This document shows positions 16,386-23,929 of a stretch of DNA of 64,000 bases, one piece after another. The position numbers and the translations under genes were made by a program. Source of the DNA: Williamsia muralis (GTDB lineage: Bacteria > Actinomycetota > Actinomycetes > Mycobacteriales > Mycobacteriaceae). Under the pieces are notes generated by a model that saw nothing but the letters and a program-made list of their open reading frames with translations, made no database searches and was not told the DNA's origin. Where the stretch lies: contig NZ_PEBD01000010.1 of the NCBI RefSeq assembly GCF_002735905.1, positions 186,001-250,000 on the forward strand. Reading direction: 5' to 3'. Position 1 is the first letter of the stretch; each line of letters begins with the position of its first letter.

Positions 16386-17174
16386 GTGCTGGAACTGAAG
16401 ACGCCGCGGGAGATCGAGGCGATGCGTGTCACCGGGTTGTTCATCGCCGAACTGCTCGATGACCTCGCCGGGCGTGCCGCCCCGGGGGTGAACCTCATGG
16501 ATCTCGAACACCGTGCCCGTCACCTGATCAAGGAGCGCGGCGCCGCGTCGTGCTACTGGGACTATTCGCCGTCCTTCGGTCGCGGACCGTTCCGTAACGT
16601 CATCTGTCTTTCCGTCAATGATGCTGTGCTGCATGGGCTACCGCATGACTACGTGCTGCGCGATGGTGATCTGCTGAGCATGGACATCGCGGTGTCGATC
16701 GACGGGTGGGTTGCCGATTCGGCGCGGAGCCTGATCGTCGGCACCCCGCGTCCTGAGGATGAGCGGCTCATCGAGGCCACCGAAACGGCACTCGCTGCAG
16801 GGATCGCCGCTGCGGTCGTCGGTAATCGCCTGGGGGACATCTCGGCGGCAATCGGCGGCGTGGCAATAGATTTCGGCTATCTGGTGAACACCGAGTTCGG
16901 TGGTCATGGCCTCGGACGCACCATGCATGAAGACCCACACGTCTCCAATGTGGGACGTGCAGGACGAGGCCTGAAGCTGAAGCCGGGGTTGACGCTCGCA
17001 CTCGAACCCTGGCTGGCGCAGGGCACCGACAAGATCGTCTACGACAAAGACGGTTGGACCATTCGTTCGGCCGATGGGTCGCGTACCGCTCACAGTGAAC
17101 ACACGATTGCCGTGACCGACGATGGGCCGGTGATCCTGACGAGCCTGGGGCGAGATAGGGCGTCGGCGAAGTAG
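16386..17174 (+). CDS. map: Methionine aminopeptidase, type I
   Basis: 262 residues, full length for a type I enzyme that removes the initiator methionine. The pita-bread fold ligands are visible: aspartates in LSMDIAVSIDGWVADSARS, histidine in GGHGLGRTMHEDPHV, and glutamates in LALEPWL and HSEHTIAV. The start GTG 16386 (reading MLELKTPREIEAM) fits the family start; the 50 extra upstream residues cover the operators and are not coding. Unlike a housekeeping copy beside secY/adk, this gene is isolated and divergent from an XRE regulator with clear operators. It is therefore probably a second, conditionally expressed map gene. Confidence 0.92.
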   Translation: MLELKTPREIEAMRVTGLFIAELLDDLAGRAAPGVNLMDLEHRARHLIKERGAASCYWDYSPSFGRGPFRNVICLSVNDAVLHGLPHDYVLRDGDLLSMDIAVSIDGWVADSARSLIVGTPRPEDERLIEATETALAAGIAAAVVGNRLGDISAAIGGVAIDFGYLVNTEFGGHGLGRTMHEDPHVSNVGRAGRGLKLKPGLTLALEPWLAQGTDKIVYDKDGWTIRSADGSRTAHSEHTIAVTDDGPVILTSLGRDRASAK

Positions 17175-17199
17175 AGCGAGGGGGGCGAGTGCCGCCGGT

Positions 17200-17250
17200 G
17201 GAGCCGATAACGGGAATCGAGCCCGCGTTCCCGGCTTGAGAGCTGGCTTA
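17200..17250 (-). pseudogene. Decayed tRNA-Gly 3' half (third, oldest att-like copy)
   Basis: The first 28 bases match the 3' end of the intact tRNA-Gly at 20935-21005 with two substitutions. The similarity then weakens through the anticodon arm, where one base of the loop is lost and the T-loop begins CTCGATT instead of TTCGATT. No matching 5' acceptor strand is present, so this is not a working tRNA. Its orientation is the same as the other two copies. It reads as a relic of an earlier integration at the same tRNA. Confidence 0.65.
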
Positions 17251-17354
17251 GGCATGTCAAACGCGTTGGTAGCGGAGGAGCAGTGATGCGACTCACAAAA
17301 TCTTAAGTACAGTCAATGTCGAATTGTTTACTCCAAATCCTGCTGGGTATTGCT

Positions 17355-17371
17355 GTGTTCAAGAAGAACAC
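17355..17371. promoter_or_regulatory. Operator-like inverted repeat GTGTTC-N5-GAACAC
   Basis: Perfect 6-bp arms around a 5-bp spacer (AAGAA), 45 bp upstream of the small membrane protein gene at 17416. It may be a repressor site. No dedicated regulator is adjacent. Confidence 0.4.
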
Positions 17372-17415
17372 GTTCGCGGGCCGTTTCGCCCCGACCGCCA
17401 TCTGACGGAGGACAC

Positions 17416-17742
17416 ATGACCAGCAGCCACAATCCAATGCAGCACGGCAACCAGGGCGGCGGCTTCCCGGCCGGACCGGCCGGCGGAGATGTGCGGCAAG
17501 CAACCCCAGCGCGGCGCAGCACCGAAACCAAGGCGTCTACCAAGACGAGCGAACTGATCGTGTTCGTTCTCGCCGTGCTCGCGGTAGCCATCACCGCACT
17601 CGTCGTGGGCGGAGAAGACGGCAACTCCGACCCGTTCGGCGCCGCCGAGGCTTTGAAGTACATCACCTGGCTGACCATCGGCTACATGATCGCTCGCGGC
17701 CTGGCCAAGTCCGGCAGCCACGAAAACTACGACGGGCACTAA
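17416..17742 (+). CDS. Small two-helix membrane protein, unknown function
   Basis: A 108-residue protein. The first 45 residues are Gly/Pro/Thr-rich and polar, followed by a hydrophobic segment (ELIVFVLAVLAVAITALVVGG), a short loop, a second amphipathic membrane segment (LKYITWLTIGYMIARGLAKSG) and a short polar end. The start ATG 17416 has a GGAGGA ribosome site 6 bp upstream. The gene lies between two tRNA-Gly 3' remnants (17200 and 18020) and ends before a strong hairpin terminator, so it may be cargo of an older integrated element. No family is recognised. Confidence 0.68.
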   Translation: MTSSHNPMQHGNQGGGFPAGPAGGDVRQATPARRSTETKASTKTSELIVFVLAVLAVAITALVVGGEDGNSDPFGAAEALKYITWLTIGYMIARGLAKSGSHENYDGH

Positions 17743-17762
17743 GCCGTACGGCACAACCTCGT

Positions 17763-17795
17763 AATACGCCCCGGCACCCGGTGTCGGGGCGTATT
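17763..17795 (+). terminator. Hairpin terminator after the small membrane protein gene
   Basis: A perfect 11-bp stem (AATACGCCCCG/CGGGGCGTATT) with an 11-nt loop begins 20 bp after the stop codon at 17742. There is no long T run, as usual in high-GC actinobacteria. Confidence 0.7.
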
Positions 17796-17852
17796 GCGTT
17801 GCGCGGCCACCCCGCAACACCCGGCACCTGCCTGGCCGGAGACCCACGAGAC

Positions 17853-17878
17853 GGTCTACCTCCCTGTGGAGGTAGACC
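17853..17878. terminator. Second hairpin (10-bp perfect stem)
   Basis: GGTCTACCTC/GAGGTAGACC with a 6-nt loop (CCTGTG), inside the 680-bp stretch without a full gene. It could act as a bidirectional terminator or be an operator-like relic. No gene is attached to it. Confidence 0.4.
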
Positions 17879-18019
17879 TGGCGGGCGAGAAGGCTTGTGA
17901 CAATTACGGGCACAGGAAGACAGGGCACAGACGTAGGCAGGGCAGGTTCGCAATTTCTGACGACCGGATCGGCAAAGACGTCGCAGCCGGTTGTATTCAA
18001 CCGATACCACTTCTGACCT

Positions 18020-18065
18020 GGAGCCGATGACGGGAATCGAACCCGCGTATGCAGCTTGGGAAGCT
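18020..18065 (-). repeat. att-like direct repeat, distal copy of tRNA-Gly 3' half
   Basis: 46 bp identical to 20933-20978, covering acceptor, T arm and part of the anticodon arm. After 18065 the match ends abruptly, which marks the element's inner boundary. Confidence 0.85.
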
Positions 18066-18250
18066 AATTCTGCGTTGAGACGGGTGTTCGAGCTGTCGCA
18101 GCTAGACGCCCTGGCGATGATGCGAATTGCGTTGCGTCACTACGACTATGGGACGGACCCGGTACGGTTTGAGTCGTTTCCGGATCGGCTTGAGTCGGCT
18201 GGAGAACGGTCTGGCCTGCGGCCCCTGTGCGGCCCCGAACCGGCGGGCTG

Positions 18251-18421
18251 TTACTCCTTGCCGAGCCACTCGCGCCAGTCCTCGCGCTTCCCCGACGCCT
18301 TCGCCGTGGCCGCGATCGTGATGTGGGTTTTGCATTGCCAGCAATCGAAGGTGGATCGGCTGCGGTCGATATTTTGGCGGGCGTTGCATCGTGGACAGAC
18401 GACCGCCTTGGTTCCTGCTGA
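18251..18421 (-). pseudogene. Beheaded zinc-ribbon gene fragment
   Basis: An open frame of 56 codons ends at TAA 18251. It reads ...AVVCPRCNARQ..., then FDCWQCKTH, and finishes KREDWREWLGKE. The two CxxC knuckles 14 residues apart (C9/C12 and C27/C30 of the fragment) are a clear zinc ribbon of the kind seen in small phage and mobile-element proteins. There is no ATG, GTG or TTG in frame before an in-frame TGA just upstream, so the 5' end is missing or fused out of frame to the ATPase gene whose stop is 3 bp away. It is probably a remnant. Confidence 0.55.
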
Positions 18422-18423
18422 GG

Positions 18424-18885
18424 CTAGCCTTCAGGTTGCTGGTAACCGGACCGTTTGTAATGCACGAGCCATCCATTGGACGTGATCTCGATTGTTCTCC
18501 GGCGGGAATCATCCTCATCAATGGCACTGTTGACCAGGTTTGCGTCTTCGAGTGACTTCACATACGGACGCATTGCTTCACGGCTGGAGAAGCTGAATTG
18601 TTCGAACTCGCTCGGGCTGCAACTGCCCCCGAAGATGATCAGCTCGTCAAATAATTGCCAGGTGCGGCCTGTAAGTGAACCAGCATCGGCAGCGTAAGCA
18701 TCAGCTTGCTCCGTCAGCCAAATCTCAAGCAGGCCCCGACGATCGCTTCCGCCTTGGCCGTTTCGGTCGTACCACTTGGTAAACTCTCCAGCGTGCTTGA
18801 GAGCTATTCGGAGATTGCTGTTGAGAATTTTGTATAGGTGTAGGAATCCGTCAGGCTCAACAGGCGGATCAGCCGCAGGCCTACC
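18424..18885 (-). pseudogene. Out-of-frame C-terminal part of the ATPase (winged-helix region)
   Basis: This stretch continues the 18804-19712 ATPase in another frame. Reading from the junction near 18885 it gives a helical segment (DGFLHLYKILNSNLRIALKH), then LLEIWLTEQADAYAADAGSL, and a winged-helix-like end (MRPYVKSLEDANLVNSAIDE, then RRRTIEITSNGWLVHYK). A single missing base around the GTAGG at 18880-18886 explains the break. A wHTH after an AAA domain is the ORC/Cdc6-like or STAND layout. Either the gene is inactivated, or this is a sequencing error or a programmed shift. Confidence 0.6.
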
Positions 18886-19712
18886 GAATATTCGCCGATG
18901 CGGCGCTGAATGACTTCTGGGACATCGTCTCGATGCAGTGGCGCAAGACGAAGCGGATCGGCGACCCGCCCGGTGAGCCGCGGTGATCCGACCGCTGTTC
19001 GCACAATGCCATTTGCTCCGCAGAGGACCCATCGAACCCCTGGGATACTCAAAACACCGTCGCGCATTTCCTCAAGGCGTCGGCGTGCCTCTTTTGACGT
19101 TGAAAGCAACTCCATGTTGTCTAGAACGCCGACAAAACCGCCGGCGCTCCTGGTGGGAAATATCGAACGGAGGTTTGAATTGATTAGCTCAATGAGTCCG
19201 CCATCGGTGAACCCTGGTGAGGTGCTTGACGCCGTACCGTAGGTACCGCCACCGCCAAATCCGAACGCGCTGCCGGTCCCGCCCCTGGTTGTGTTGACAG
19301 GTGAATCGAGCCACTGCCGGAGCGGATTGAGATTTGATATAGGGTACCCCGCCTTTCCCAGACGCTGCTCGTTGTCTAACAGTGCTCTCGCGAGAGATAG
19401 GTACACTTTCTGGTCAAAACTACCCGCATCGGAGGTGAGTTGGAAGATGTCATTCATCGGAATGATCAGTGGCTTTCGCAACCTCTCACGCTGAACCATA
19501 TCCCGGTACGCCGCGACCGCGACGAGGCTTGTCTTTCCTACTCCGCTCGCGCCCTCGATTGATGCATGGGTGTCGTATGACGCCCAGTGATCCTGCAGCT
19601 CCTCGACTTCCGCGTCGCGCCCGACCAGTAACCTCGACCCCTCCTCGTTGCCGGGGAGGGGGGGTGTCGCATAGAGGTTTTCGCGGAAGCCGAGCCGTTC
19701 CCATACGCTCAT
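18804..19712 (-). CDS. AAA/STAND-like P-loop ATPase, truncated by frameshift
   Basis: 302 residues in frame. Walker A is GASGVGKT (54-61), Walker B is FVGVLDN (193-199, Asp198), and a sensor-1-like strand is WVLCGANG (228-235). A Gly/Ser/Thr-rich insertion lies at 142-168. After about residue 278 the reading frame changes: the next ~25 residues look random, while the natural continuation lies in another frame down to 18424. The start lies 15 bp after the HEPN gene's stop, so the two form an operon. ATPase plus HEPN pairs are typical of anti-phage modules, in which the ATPase senses and the HEPN cuts RNA. This is inference. Confidence 0.68.
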   Translation of the reverse strand: MSVWERLGFRENLYATPPLPGNEEGSRLLVGRDAEVEELQDHWASYDTHASIEGASGVGKTSLVAVAAYRDMVQRERLRKPLIIPMNDIFQLTSDAGSFDQKVYLSLARALLDNEQRLGKAGYPISNLNPLRQWLDSPVNTTRGGTGSAFGFGGGGTYGTASSTSPGFTDGGLIELINSNLRSIFPTRSAGGFVGVLDNMELLSTSKEARRRLEEMRDGVLSIPGVRWVLCGANGIVRTAVGSPRLTGRVADPLRLAPLHRDDVPEVIQRRIGEYSVGLRLIRLLSLTDSYTYTKFSTAISE

Positions 19713-19727
19713 ATTTGTTGCGCTCTC

Positions 19728-20834
19728 CTAGGTCAGCGGTGGGCTGACACGGTAGTGGAATACGCGAACGTCGCCGCGGCCCTGTGACCGCTGAAATTCG
19801 CTGGAATTCCGTAGAACTATTACTACATCGATCTCTTCGCCGACGTCCCTTCGGGCAACTTCCCATTCGATGCGTGTTTGATTCCCTGTGGACGCTGCCC
19901 GCTGGTCGAAGGACGAATACGAAAATGCTCGATCTTCCTTAGTGACATGCATCGACCAACGAAGTTCGCGCCCGCGAGGGTCAGTAGCTGCAAGTTCGAA
20001 CGCAATGACTTCGCCGACCTCCAATCGGCCATCGTTACCACGGTCTCTGTGGGGATCCATCAGTTTCGGATTGCCGCTTGTGCCTGAACTGTCGCGCGCT
20101 GAGTCGATAGAGGAGTAGTACAACGCCGAGCCATCAACGCCACCGCGATATTTGGCGAGTTGGTTCTGAATCTGTCCAGCAGCGCCGGCTAGTAGCAGTC
20201 GTTCTGACGGAACAACCGGCCTGGAGTGGCCAATCGTATTTCGCACATCGAAGATGAGGTCTAAGTAGACTTCGGTGCGCTTCCTGTCGTCCATAATTGG
20301 ACTGACAGCCTCCCAGTTCGTGCTGATCAATTTCTGCAGCTGGTAAATTTCAGTGTAGTCGAGAAGGTCCTGGCTGACGGAAATCCCATCTCGCCTGCGA
20401 TTTTCCTCAGTACGCCGGTTGGTCAGCTTCTGAACAGCTTCGGTGCCAAGTTGATCCTCCCAGAGGGGCACAGCAACCCGGATCACGTCGCGAAGCGCGG
20501 TCTCGGCAGACACCAGTTCTGTGTACGCGTCGACAGTCGTATCGGGAGCGGACTCGTCATTGACGTTCGTCTTGGGCAACACCTCAAGAAACTGGGCCAG
20601 CTGAATCAACGCTGCTTGATCGCCGTCAATGAAGATCTCTGCCCAATCGGGTCCATGTTCTGGGTCGTAGACGATCTCGAAGCCGAATCGGCGAACCAAT
20701 AGTTCGACGTCGGTCGGTCCGCCGCTACTCAACAGCGCGTCGCGTGTCCTGACCGCAAGGTTGTAGTGCGCTCCCGCGTCCAGCGGTCTGTCTTGCTCCG
20801 TCACGGTTGCGATTGTTCCACGTGAACCCGACAC
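19728..20834 (-). CDS. Swt1-type HEPN-domain protein (putative RNase effector)
   Basis: 368 residues. The central domain (about 85-205) matches Swt1-type HEPN: LLDYTEIYQLQKLISTNWEA, then KRTEVYLDLIFDVRNTIGHS with the RNxxxH motif (RNTIGH) that is the catalytic signature of HEPN ribonucleases. Residues 25-75 form a small alpha/beta region and 250-368 a beta-rich C-terminal domain resembling an Ig or binding module. The GTG start at 20834 is the longest; GTG 20804 (MTEQDRPL) is an alternative, and neither has a clear ribosome site. It lies just inside the att repeat and is followed by an ATPase gene. Defence or toxin function is inferred from the domain and context. Confidence 0.7.
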   Translation of the reverse strand: MSGSRGTIATVTEQDRPLDAGAHYNLAVRTRDALLSSGGPTDVELLVRRFGFEIVYDPEHGPDWAEIFIDGDQAALIQLAQFLEVLPKTNVNDESAPDTTVDAYTELVSAETALRDVIRVAVPLWEDQLGTEAVQKLTNRRTEENRRRDGISVSQDLLDYTEIYQLQKLISTNWEAVSPIMDDRKRTEVYLDLIFDVRNTIGHSRPVVPSERLLLAGAAGQIQNQLAKYRGGVDGSALYYSSIDSARDSSGTSGNPKLMDPHRDRGNDGRLEVGEVIAFELAATDPRGRELRWSMHVTKEDRAFSYSSFDQRAASTGNQTRIEWEVARRDVGEEIDVVIVLRNSSEFQRSQGRGDVRVFHYRVSPPLT

Positions 20835-20932
20835 GCACTGTCGCAGACACGCTCGCGGCCCCTGCGCGGCCCCGAACGTTGGTAGGCACTAAGAAAAACT
20901 CGGCGGGAGGGGGTTTGAACAGGGCGTTCGGC

Positions 20933-20978
20933 GGAGCCGATGACGGGAATCGAACCCGCGTATGCAGCTTGGGAAGCT
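20933..20978 (-). repeat. att-like direct repeat inside intact tRNA-Gly
   Basis: 46 bp identical to 18020-18065. It marks the tRNA-proximal end of the integrated element; integration here leaves the tRNA gene intact. Confidence 0.85.
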
Positions 20979-21005
20979 GCCGTTCTGCCATTGAACTACA
21001 TCGGC
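20935..21005 (-). tRNA. tRNA-Gly (anticodon CCC)
   Basis: 71-nt cloverleaf: acceptor GCCGATG/CATCGGC, D arm around GTTCAATGGCAGAAC, anticodon stem GCAGC/GCTGC with loop TTCCCAA (anticodon CCC), and T arm GCGGG-TTCGATT-CCCGT. The discriminator is T. CCA is not fully encoded (CCG follows). It is the attachment site of the element to its left. Confidence 0.93.
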
Positions 21006-21106
21006 GTGCGGCGTTGGCCGCGAGAGCGATGTTAACAGGCGTACCCGGCAGCGGTGTTCAGCGCTCGGTCTGACGGATTGTCGGACCTCGAACGTATGAT
21101 CGAATC

Positions 21107-22474
21107 ATGAGTTGGGCGGGGGCCACCACGATGGACGCTGAGGCGTCAGAGTTGTTGTCGCGGGTGCAATCTGGGATTCGTGAGGTGAATCGGGCGTGGG
21201 CTCAGCGGCTGGACGACGGCCTTGAGTACTACCGGTACGTCTCCAGCAACGACGACGAGAACGGCACTCGGGCGGCTGCGTGTGAGATTGCGGTCGCTTG
21301 GCGATGCACCACCGGGCAGGCCGACCATCTGCTGCGGTGCCGGCGATTGCTCGACCATCTGCCGTCGCTCGCGGACGCATTCGCCTGTGGCGAGCTGAGC
21401 ATCGAGAAGCTCAAAGCGATCTATCACCGCGCATCCCGCGGCTATCGAGATGCGCTCGTGGATCTGGACGGTGTGCTCGCCGAAGACGCAATGCTGTTGG
21501 GTGACAACTCGTTCGCCGAAGAACTGGACCGGCATCTGATGCCGTTCGAGCCGGACGTAGCCGACGATGGTGACCTCGTGGATCCGGCACGGCGGGTGGT
21601 GGTGCGCCGGCGCGCAGGTGGGATGGCCAGCTTGATCACAGCATGTACTGCGGAGGAAGCAATCCGGGCAAAGGCTCAGCTCGAAGAGATGGCGCCCGAT
21701 GATCGTGCCGCGCAAGTGGATGCGGTGCTTGGTGCCATCGCCGATGCGAATGCGGCTACCGACGACGAGATGCCGGCGGCGGCCCAGGCCCGCACCTCAA
21801 CCGACCAATCAAAACGCGCATGGACCGAATTGGTGGTTGATCTGCCGACAGTGTTGGGATTGTCGACGAACCCCGGCTACCTGCTCGGATACGGTCCGCT
21901 GGATTGTGAACAGTCGCGGTCGCTGGCGGGTCGATCGCGGTGGAAGGGCCTGGTAACGATCGGGGAGAAAGCGGTCGCAGCGGTGCTTCACCTGATCAAC
22001 ACTGCCGGCGAAGCGCCGATCACCAGCGAAGACCTCACGGCCGCTCTGATGAACTCGGTCGACGGTGGAAATCGAATCATATTGGGGGAGAAACACATCG
22101 GCCCGTCACCGCCGATCAAAGCGTCGGCGACCCCCGATGGCCACGGCGGGTGGAGTACTGCGCCGCCCGGCGCCCTGCGATACCGGCCCGGCTCGAAGCT
22201 GGCCCGAATGATCCGGGCACTGGACGGGCACTGCCGCTACCCGGGCTGCGCCGTGCCCGCAGACAAGTGCGAACTCGACCACATCGTCCCGTTCAACCAT
22301 GCCAACCCGTCGGCCGGTGGATGGACCATCGAGGCAAACCTCGAATGCCTGTGCAAAGAGCATCACGACATGAAGACCCGCGGGATCATCCGGGTAGTCC
22401 TGCACGGCAACCGGACGATCTGGTTCAGCACCCGCGCCGGCCAGCGGGTCATGTCCAAGGCTGCGGTTCGCTAG
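21107..22474 (+). CDS. DUF222 / HNH endonuclease-domain protein (13E12-like)
   Basis: 455 residues. The N-terminal DUF222 domain spans about 30-330 (AACEIAVAWRCTTGQADHLL, then LPSLADAFACGELSIEKLKA). The HNH domain is at 370-425: GHCRYPGCAVPADKCELDHI, then NLECLCKEHHDMKT, with two Cys pairs and the DH/H/H residues of a zinc-containing HNH nuclease. In M. tuberculosis the same architecture is the repetitive 13E12/REP family, which is multicopy and often linked to mobile DNA. The gene sits 100 bp from the tRNA-Gly hotspot. Activity on DNA is unproven for this family. Confidence 0.9.
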   Translation: MSWAGATTMDAEASELLSRVQSGIREVNRAWAQRLDDGLEYYRYVSSNDDENGTRAAACEIAVAWRCTTGQADHLLRCRRLLDHLPSLADAFACGELSIEKLKAIYHRASRGYRDALVDLDGVLAEDAMLLGDNSFAEELDRHLMPFEPDVADDGDLVDPARRVVVRRRAGGMASLITACTAEEAIRAKAQLEEMAPDDRAAQVDAVLGAIADANAATDDEMPAAAQARTSTDQSKRAWTELVVDLPTVLGLSTNPGYLLGYGPLDCEQSRSLAGRSRWKGLVTIGEKAVAAVLHLINTAGEAPITSEDLTAALMNSVDGGNRIILGEKHIGPSPPIKASATPDGHGGWSTAPPGALRYRPGSKLARMIRALDGHCRYPGCAVPADKCELDHIVPFNHANPSAGGWTIEANLECLCKEHHDMKTRGIIRVVLHGNRTIWFSTRAGQRVMSKAAVR

Positions 22475-23349
22475 ATGACGCCCGAGAAGTCGAGCTGCGC
22501 CAACCGCTCTGGATCGGCCACGATGTTCATCGCCACCACACGACCATCGGACACCGTGAACGCGGCAACCGACGACACCGTGTCGCCGGAGAAGGCCAGC
22601 ACGCCGATGCCGCCGTTCATGCGCACCATCTGCGTCCGCTCGGTGAACCGCTGGAATGTGATCGCGCCCCGGGCCGCAGCCTCAGCGCCCAGCACCTCAA
22701 CAGGTGCGCGGTCCGCGGACACATCGGTACGGATGACGATGTTCGGATCCAGCACCGCCATCAACGCCTCCAGGTCGCCGCCCCGAGCCGCAGCCGTGAA
22801 TGCCTCCACCACCCGTCGCTGCTCGGCCAGACCCTGCGACCGCGGCGTCGCCCCCTGCACCCGAGAACGGGCACGACTGGCCAACTTGCGGGCAGCTGCC
22901 GGCGACTTGCCCACAATCGGCGCCACTTCGTCGAATGGCATCGCGAACAGATCGTGCAGAACAAATGCCAAACGCTCACTCGGGCTCAGCGTCTCCAACA
23001 CCACCAACAACGCAACACTCACCGAATCGGCCAGCACCGCCTGGCCCTCCGGATCGTCGGCCGCATCGAGCGGAGCCAAGATCGGGTCGGGCACATGTGC
23101 GATCTCCAGTGGCTCCTCCTGGCGAGTTCGCCTCGATCGCAACATGTTCAAACACACCCGCGACGTGATCGTGGTGAACCAGCCCCCGATGTTCGAGATC
23201 TCATCGGTGTCGGCGCCGGCCACCTTCAGCCAGGTCTCCTGAACAGCATCCTCAGCCTCGCTGAGCGAACCCAGCATCCGGTAGGCCACCGCTCGCAGAT
23301 GCCCGCGATTCGCCTCGAACTCGGTGAGCAGAAAATCGTTCGTCTCCAT
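22471..23349 (-). CDS. sigJ: ECF41-type (SigJ-like) RNA polymerase sigma factor
   Basis: 292 residues. Sigma region 2 spans about 10-75 (YRMLGSLSEAEDAVQETWLK and NMLRSRR), and region 4 about 120-170 (LSPSERLAFVLHDLFAMPFD and AAARKLASRARSRVQ). A SnoaL/NTF2-like C-terminal domain covers 180-292 (EAFTAAARGGDLEALMAVLD). That fused extension replaces an anti-sigma factor in the ECF41 group and controls its activity. The classic ECF41 neighbour, a carboxymuconolactone decarboxylase-family gene, is divergent 94 bp away and is the expected target. The gene converges with the HNH gene (4-bp overlap of ends). Confidence 0.9.
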   Translation of the reverse strand: METNDFLLTEFEANRGHLRAVAYRMLGSLSEAEDAVQETWLKVAGADTDEISNIGGWFTTITSRVCLNMLRSRRTRQEEPLEIAHVPDPILAPLDAADDPEGQAVLADSVSVALLVVLETLSPSERLAFVLHDLFAMPFDEVAPIVGKSPAAARKLASRARSRVQGATPRSQGLAEQRRVVEAFTAAARGGDLEALMAVLDPNIVIRTDVSADRAPVEVLGAEAAARGAITFQRFTERTQMVRMNGGIGVLAFSGDTVSSVAAFTVSDGRVVAMNIVADPERLAQLDFSGVI

Positions 23350-23443
23350 CGGTCACATTCCCCTTCTCCGTCGTGTCAGAGCTATGAACCGCCCGACACG
23401 GCCGATGTGACACAACATCGCCGCCCCGATGAAGGAGTCCGCT

Positions 23444-23902
23444 ATGACCGCACGCATGACCAACCCCGCCACCGTTCTGCCGCAGGCAACCAAGGCCATC
23501 CCACACCTGTTCGGAGCGATGGACCAAGGCGGTCTGTCGGCCTCACTCCGCGAAATCCTCGCACTGCGGGTCAGCCAGATCAACGGCTGCGCCGCCTGCG
23601 TTCACGCCCACGCCAAGAACCTGAAGGCGGAGGAGGAAAGCGACGACCGCATCTCAACCGTGGCCGTCTGGCGCGAATCGCCCTTCTTCACCGAACCCGA
23701 ACGCGCCGCGCTCAACCTCGCCGAGTACGCCACCCGCCTGGCCGACTCCCGCGGCCACGCAGTACCCGACGCCGTCTGGGACGAAGCTGCCGACAACTTC
23801 GACGAGAAGGAACTGTCGGCGATCATCCTGCTGATCGCCACCACGAACTTCTTCAACCGCATCAACGTGACGATCCAGGAACCAGCAGGCACCACCTGGT
23901 GA
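23444..23902 (+). CDS. Carboxymuconolactone decarboxylase / AhpD-like protein
   Basis: A 152-residue alkylhydroperoxidase-like helical protein. The redox centre CAACVHAHAK (C-x2-C-x3-H) follows LREILALRVSQINGC. The ATG at 23444 is preferred over 23429 because AAGGAG at 23432 makes a proper ribosome site for it. In ECF41 systems the neighbouring COE-class gene is the sigma factor's target. A TGTCAGA/TGTCACA-type -35-like hexamer lies in the 94-bp divergent gap, but a matching -10 CGTC at the usual 16-17 bp is not clear. Reaction: probably peroxide or ketone-related redox. Confidence 0.85.
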   Translation: MTARMTNPATVLPQATKAIPHLFGAMDQGGLSASLREILALRVSQINGCAACVHAHAKNLKAEEESDDRISTVAVWRESPFFTEPERAALNLAEYATRLADSRGHAVPDAVWDEAADNFDEKELSAIILLIATTNFFNRINVTIQEPAGTTW

Positions 23903-23929
23903 GCGCACCCTGGCAGCTAACCTCTTCGT

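Larger units (their letters stand above)
18020..20978. mobile_element. Candidate integrated element at tRNA-Gly carrying HEPN and ATPase genes
   Basis: The segment is bounded by a perfect 46-bp direct repeat: the 3' half of tRNA-Gly at 18020-18065 and the same bases inside the intact tRNA at 20933-20978. That is the classic footprint of site-specific integration into a tRNA 3' end. Mycobacteriophage L5 and relatives are known to use a tRNA-Gly with a core of similar length. The cargo (18251-20834) uses more A/T in third codon positions than its flanks. No integrase or excisionase is visible between the repeats, so the element is a remnant or was mobilised in trans. Confidence 0.72.

Noticed and set aside
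18102-18527. 141-codon frame over the zinc-ribbon fragment
   Set aside because: Its composition (Arg/Pro/His-rich) has no domain; the overlapping frame ending at 18251 has the CxxC knuckles and the better coding signal.
20814-20829. parS-like sequence TGTTCCACGTGAACCC near the HEPN start
   Set aside because: Three differences from the ParB consensus TGTTTCACGTGAAACA and only one copy seen, far from any par genes.
18066-20932. Integrase or excisionase expected inside the tRNA-Gly element
   Set aside because: No reading frame in this interval shows tyrosine or serine recombinase motifs, so none is annotated.
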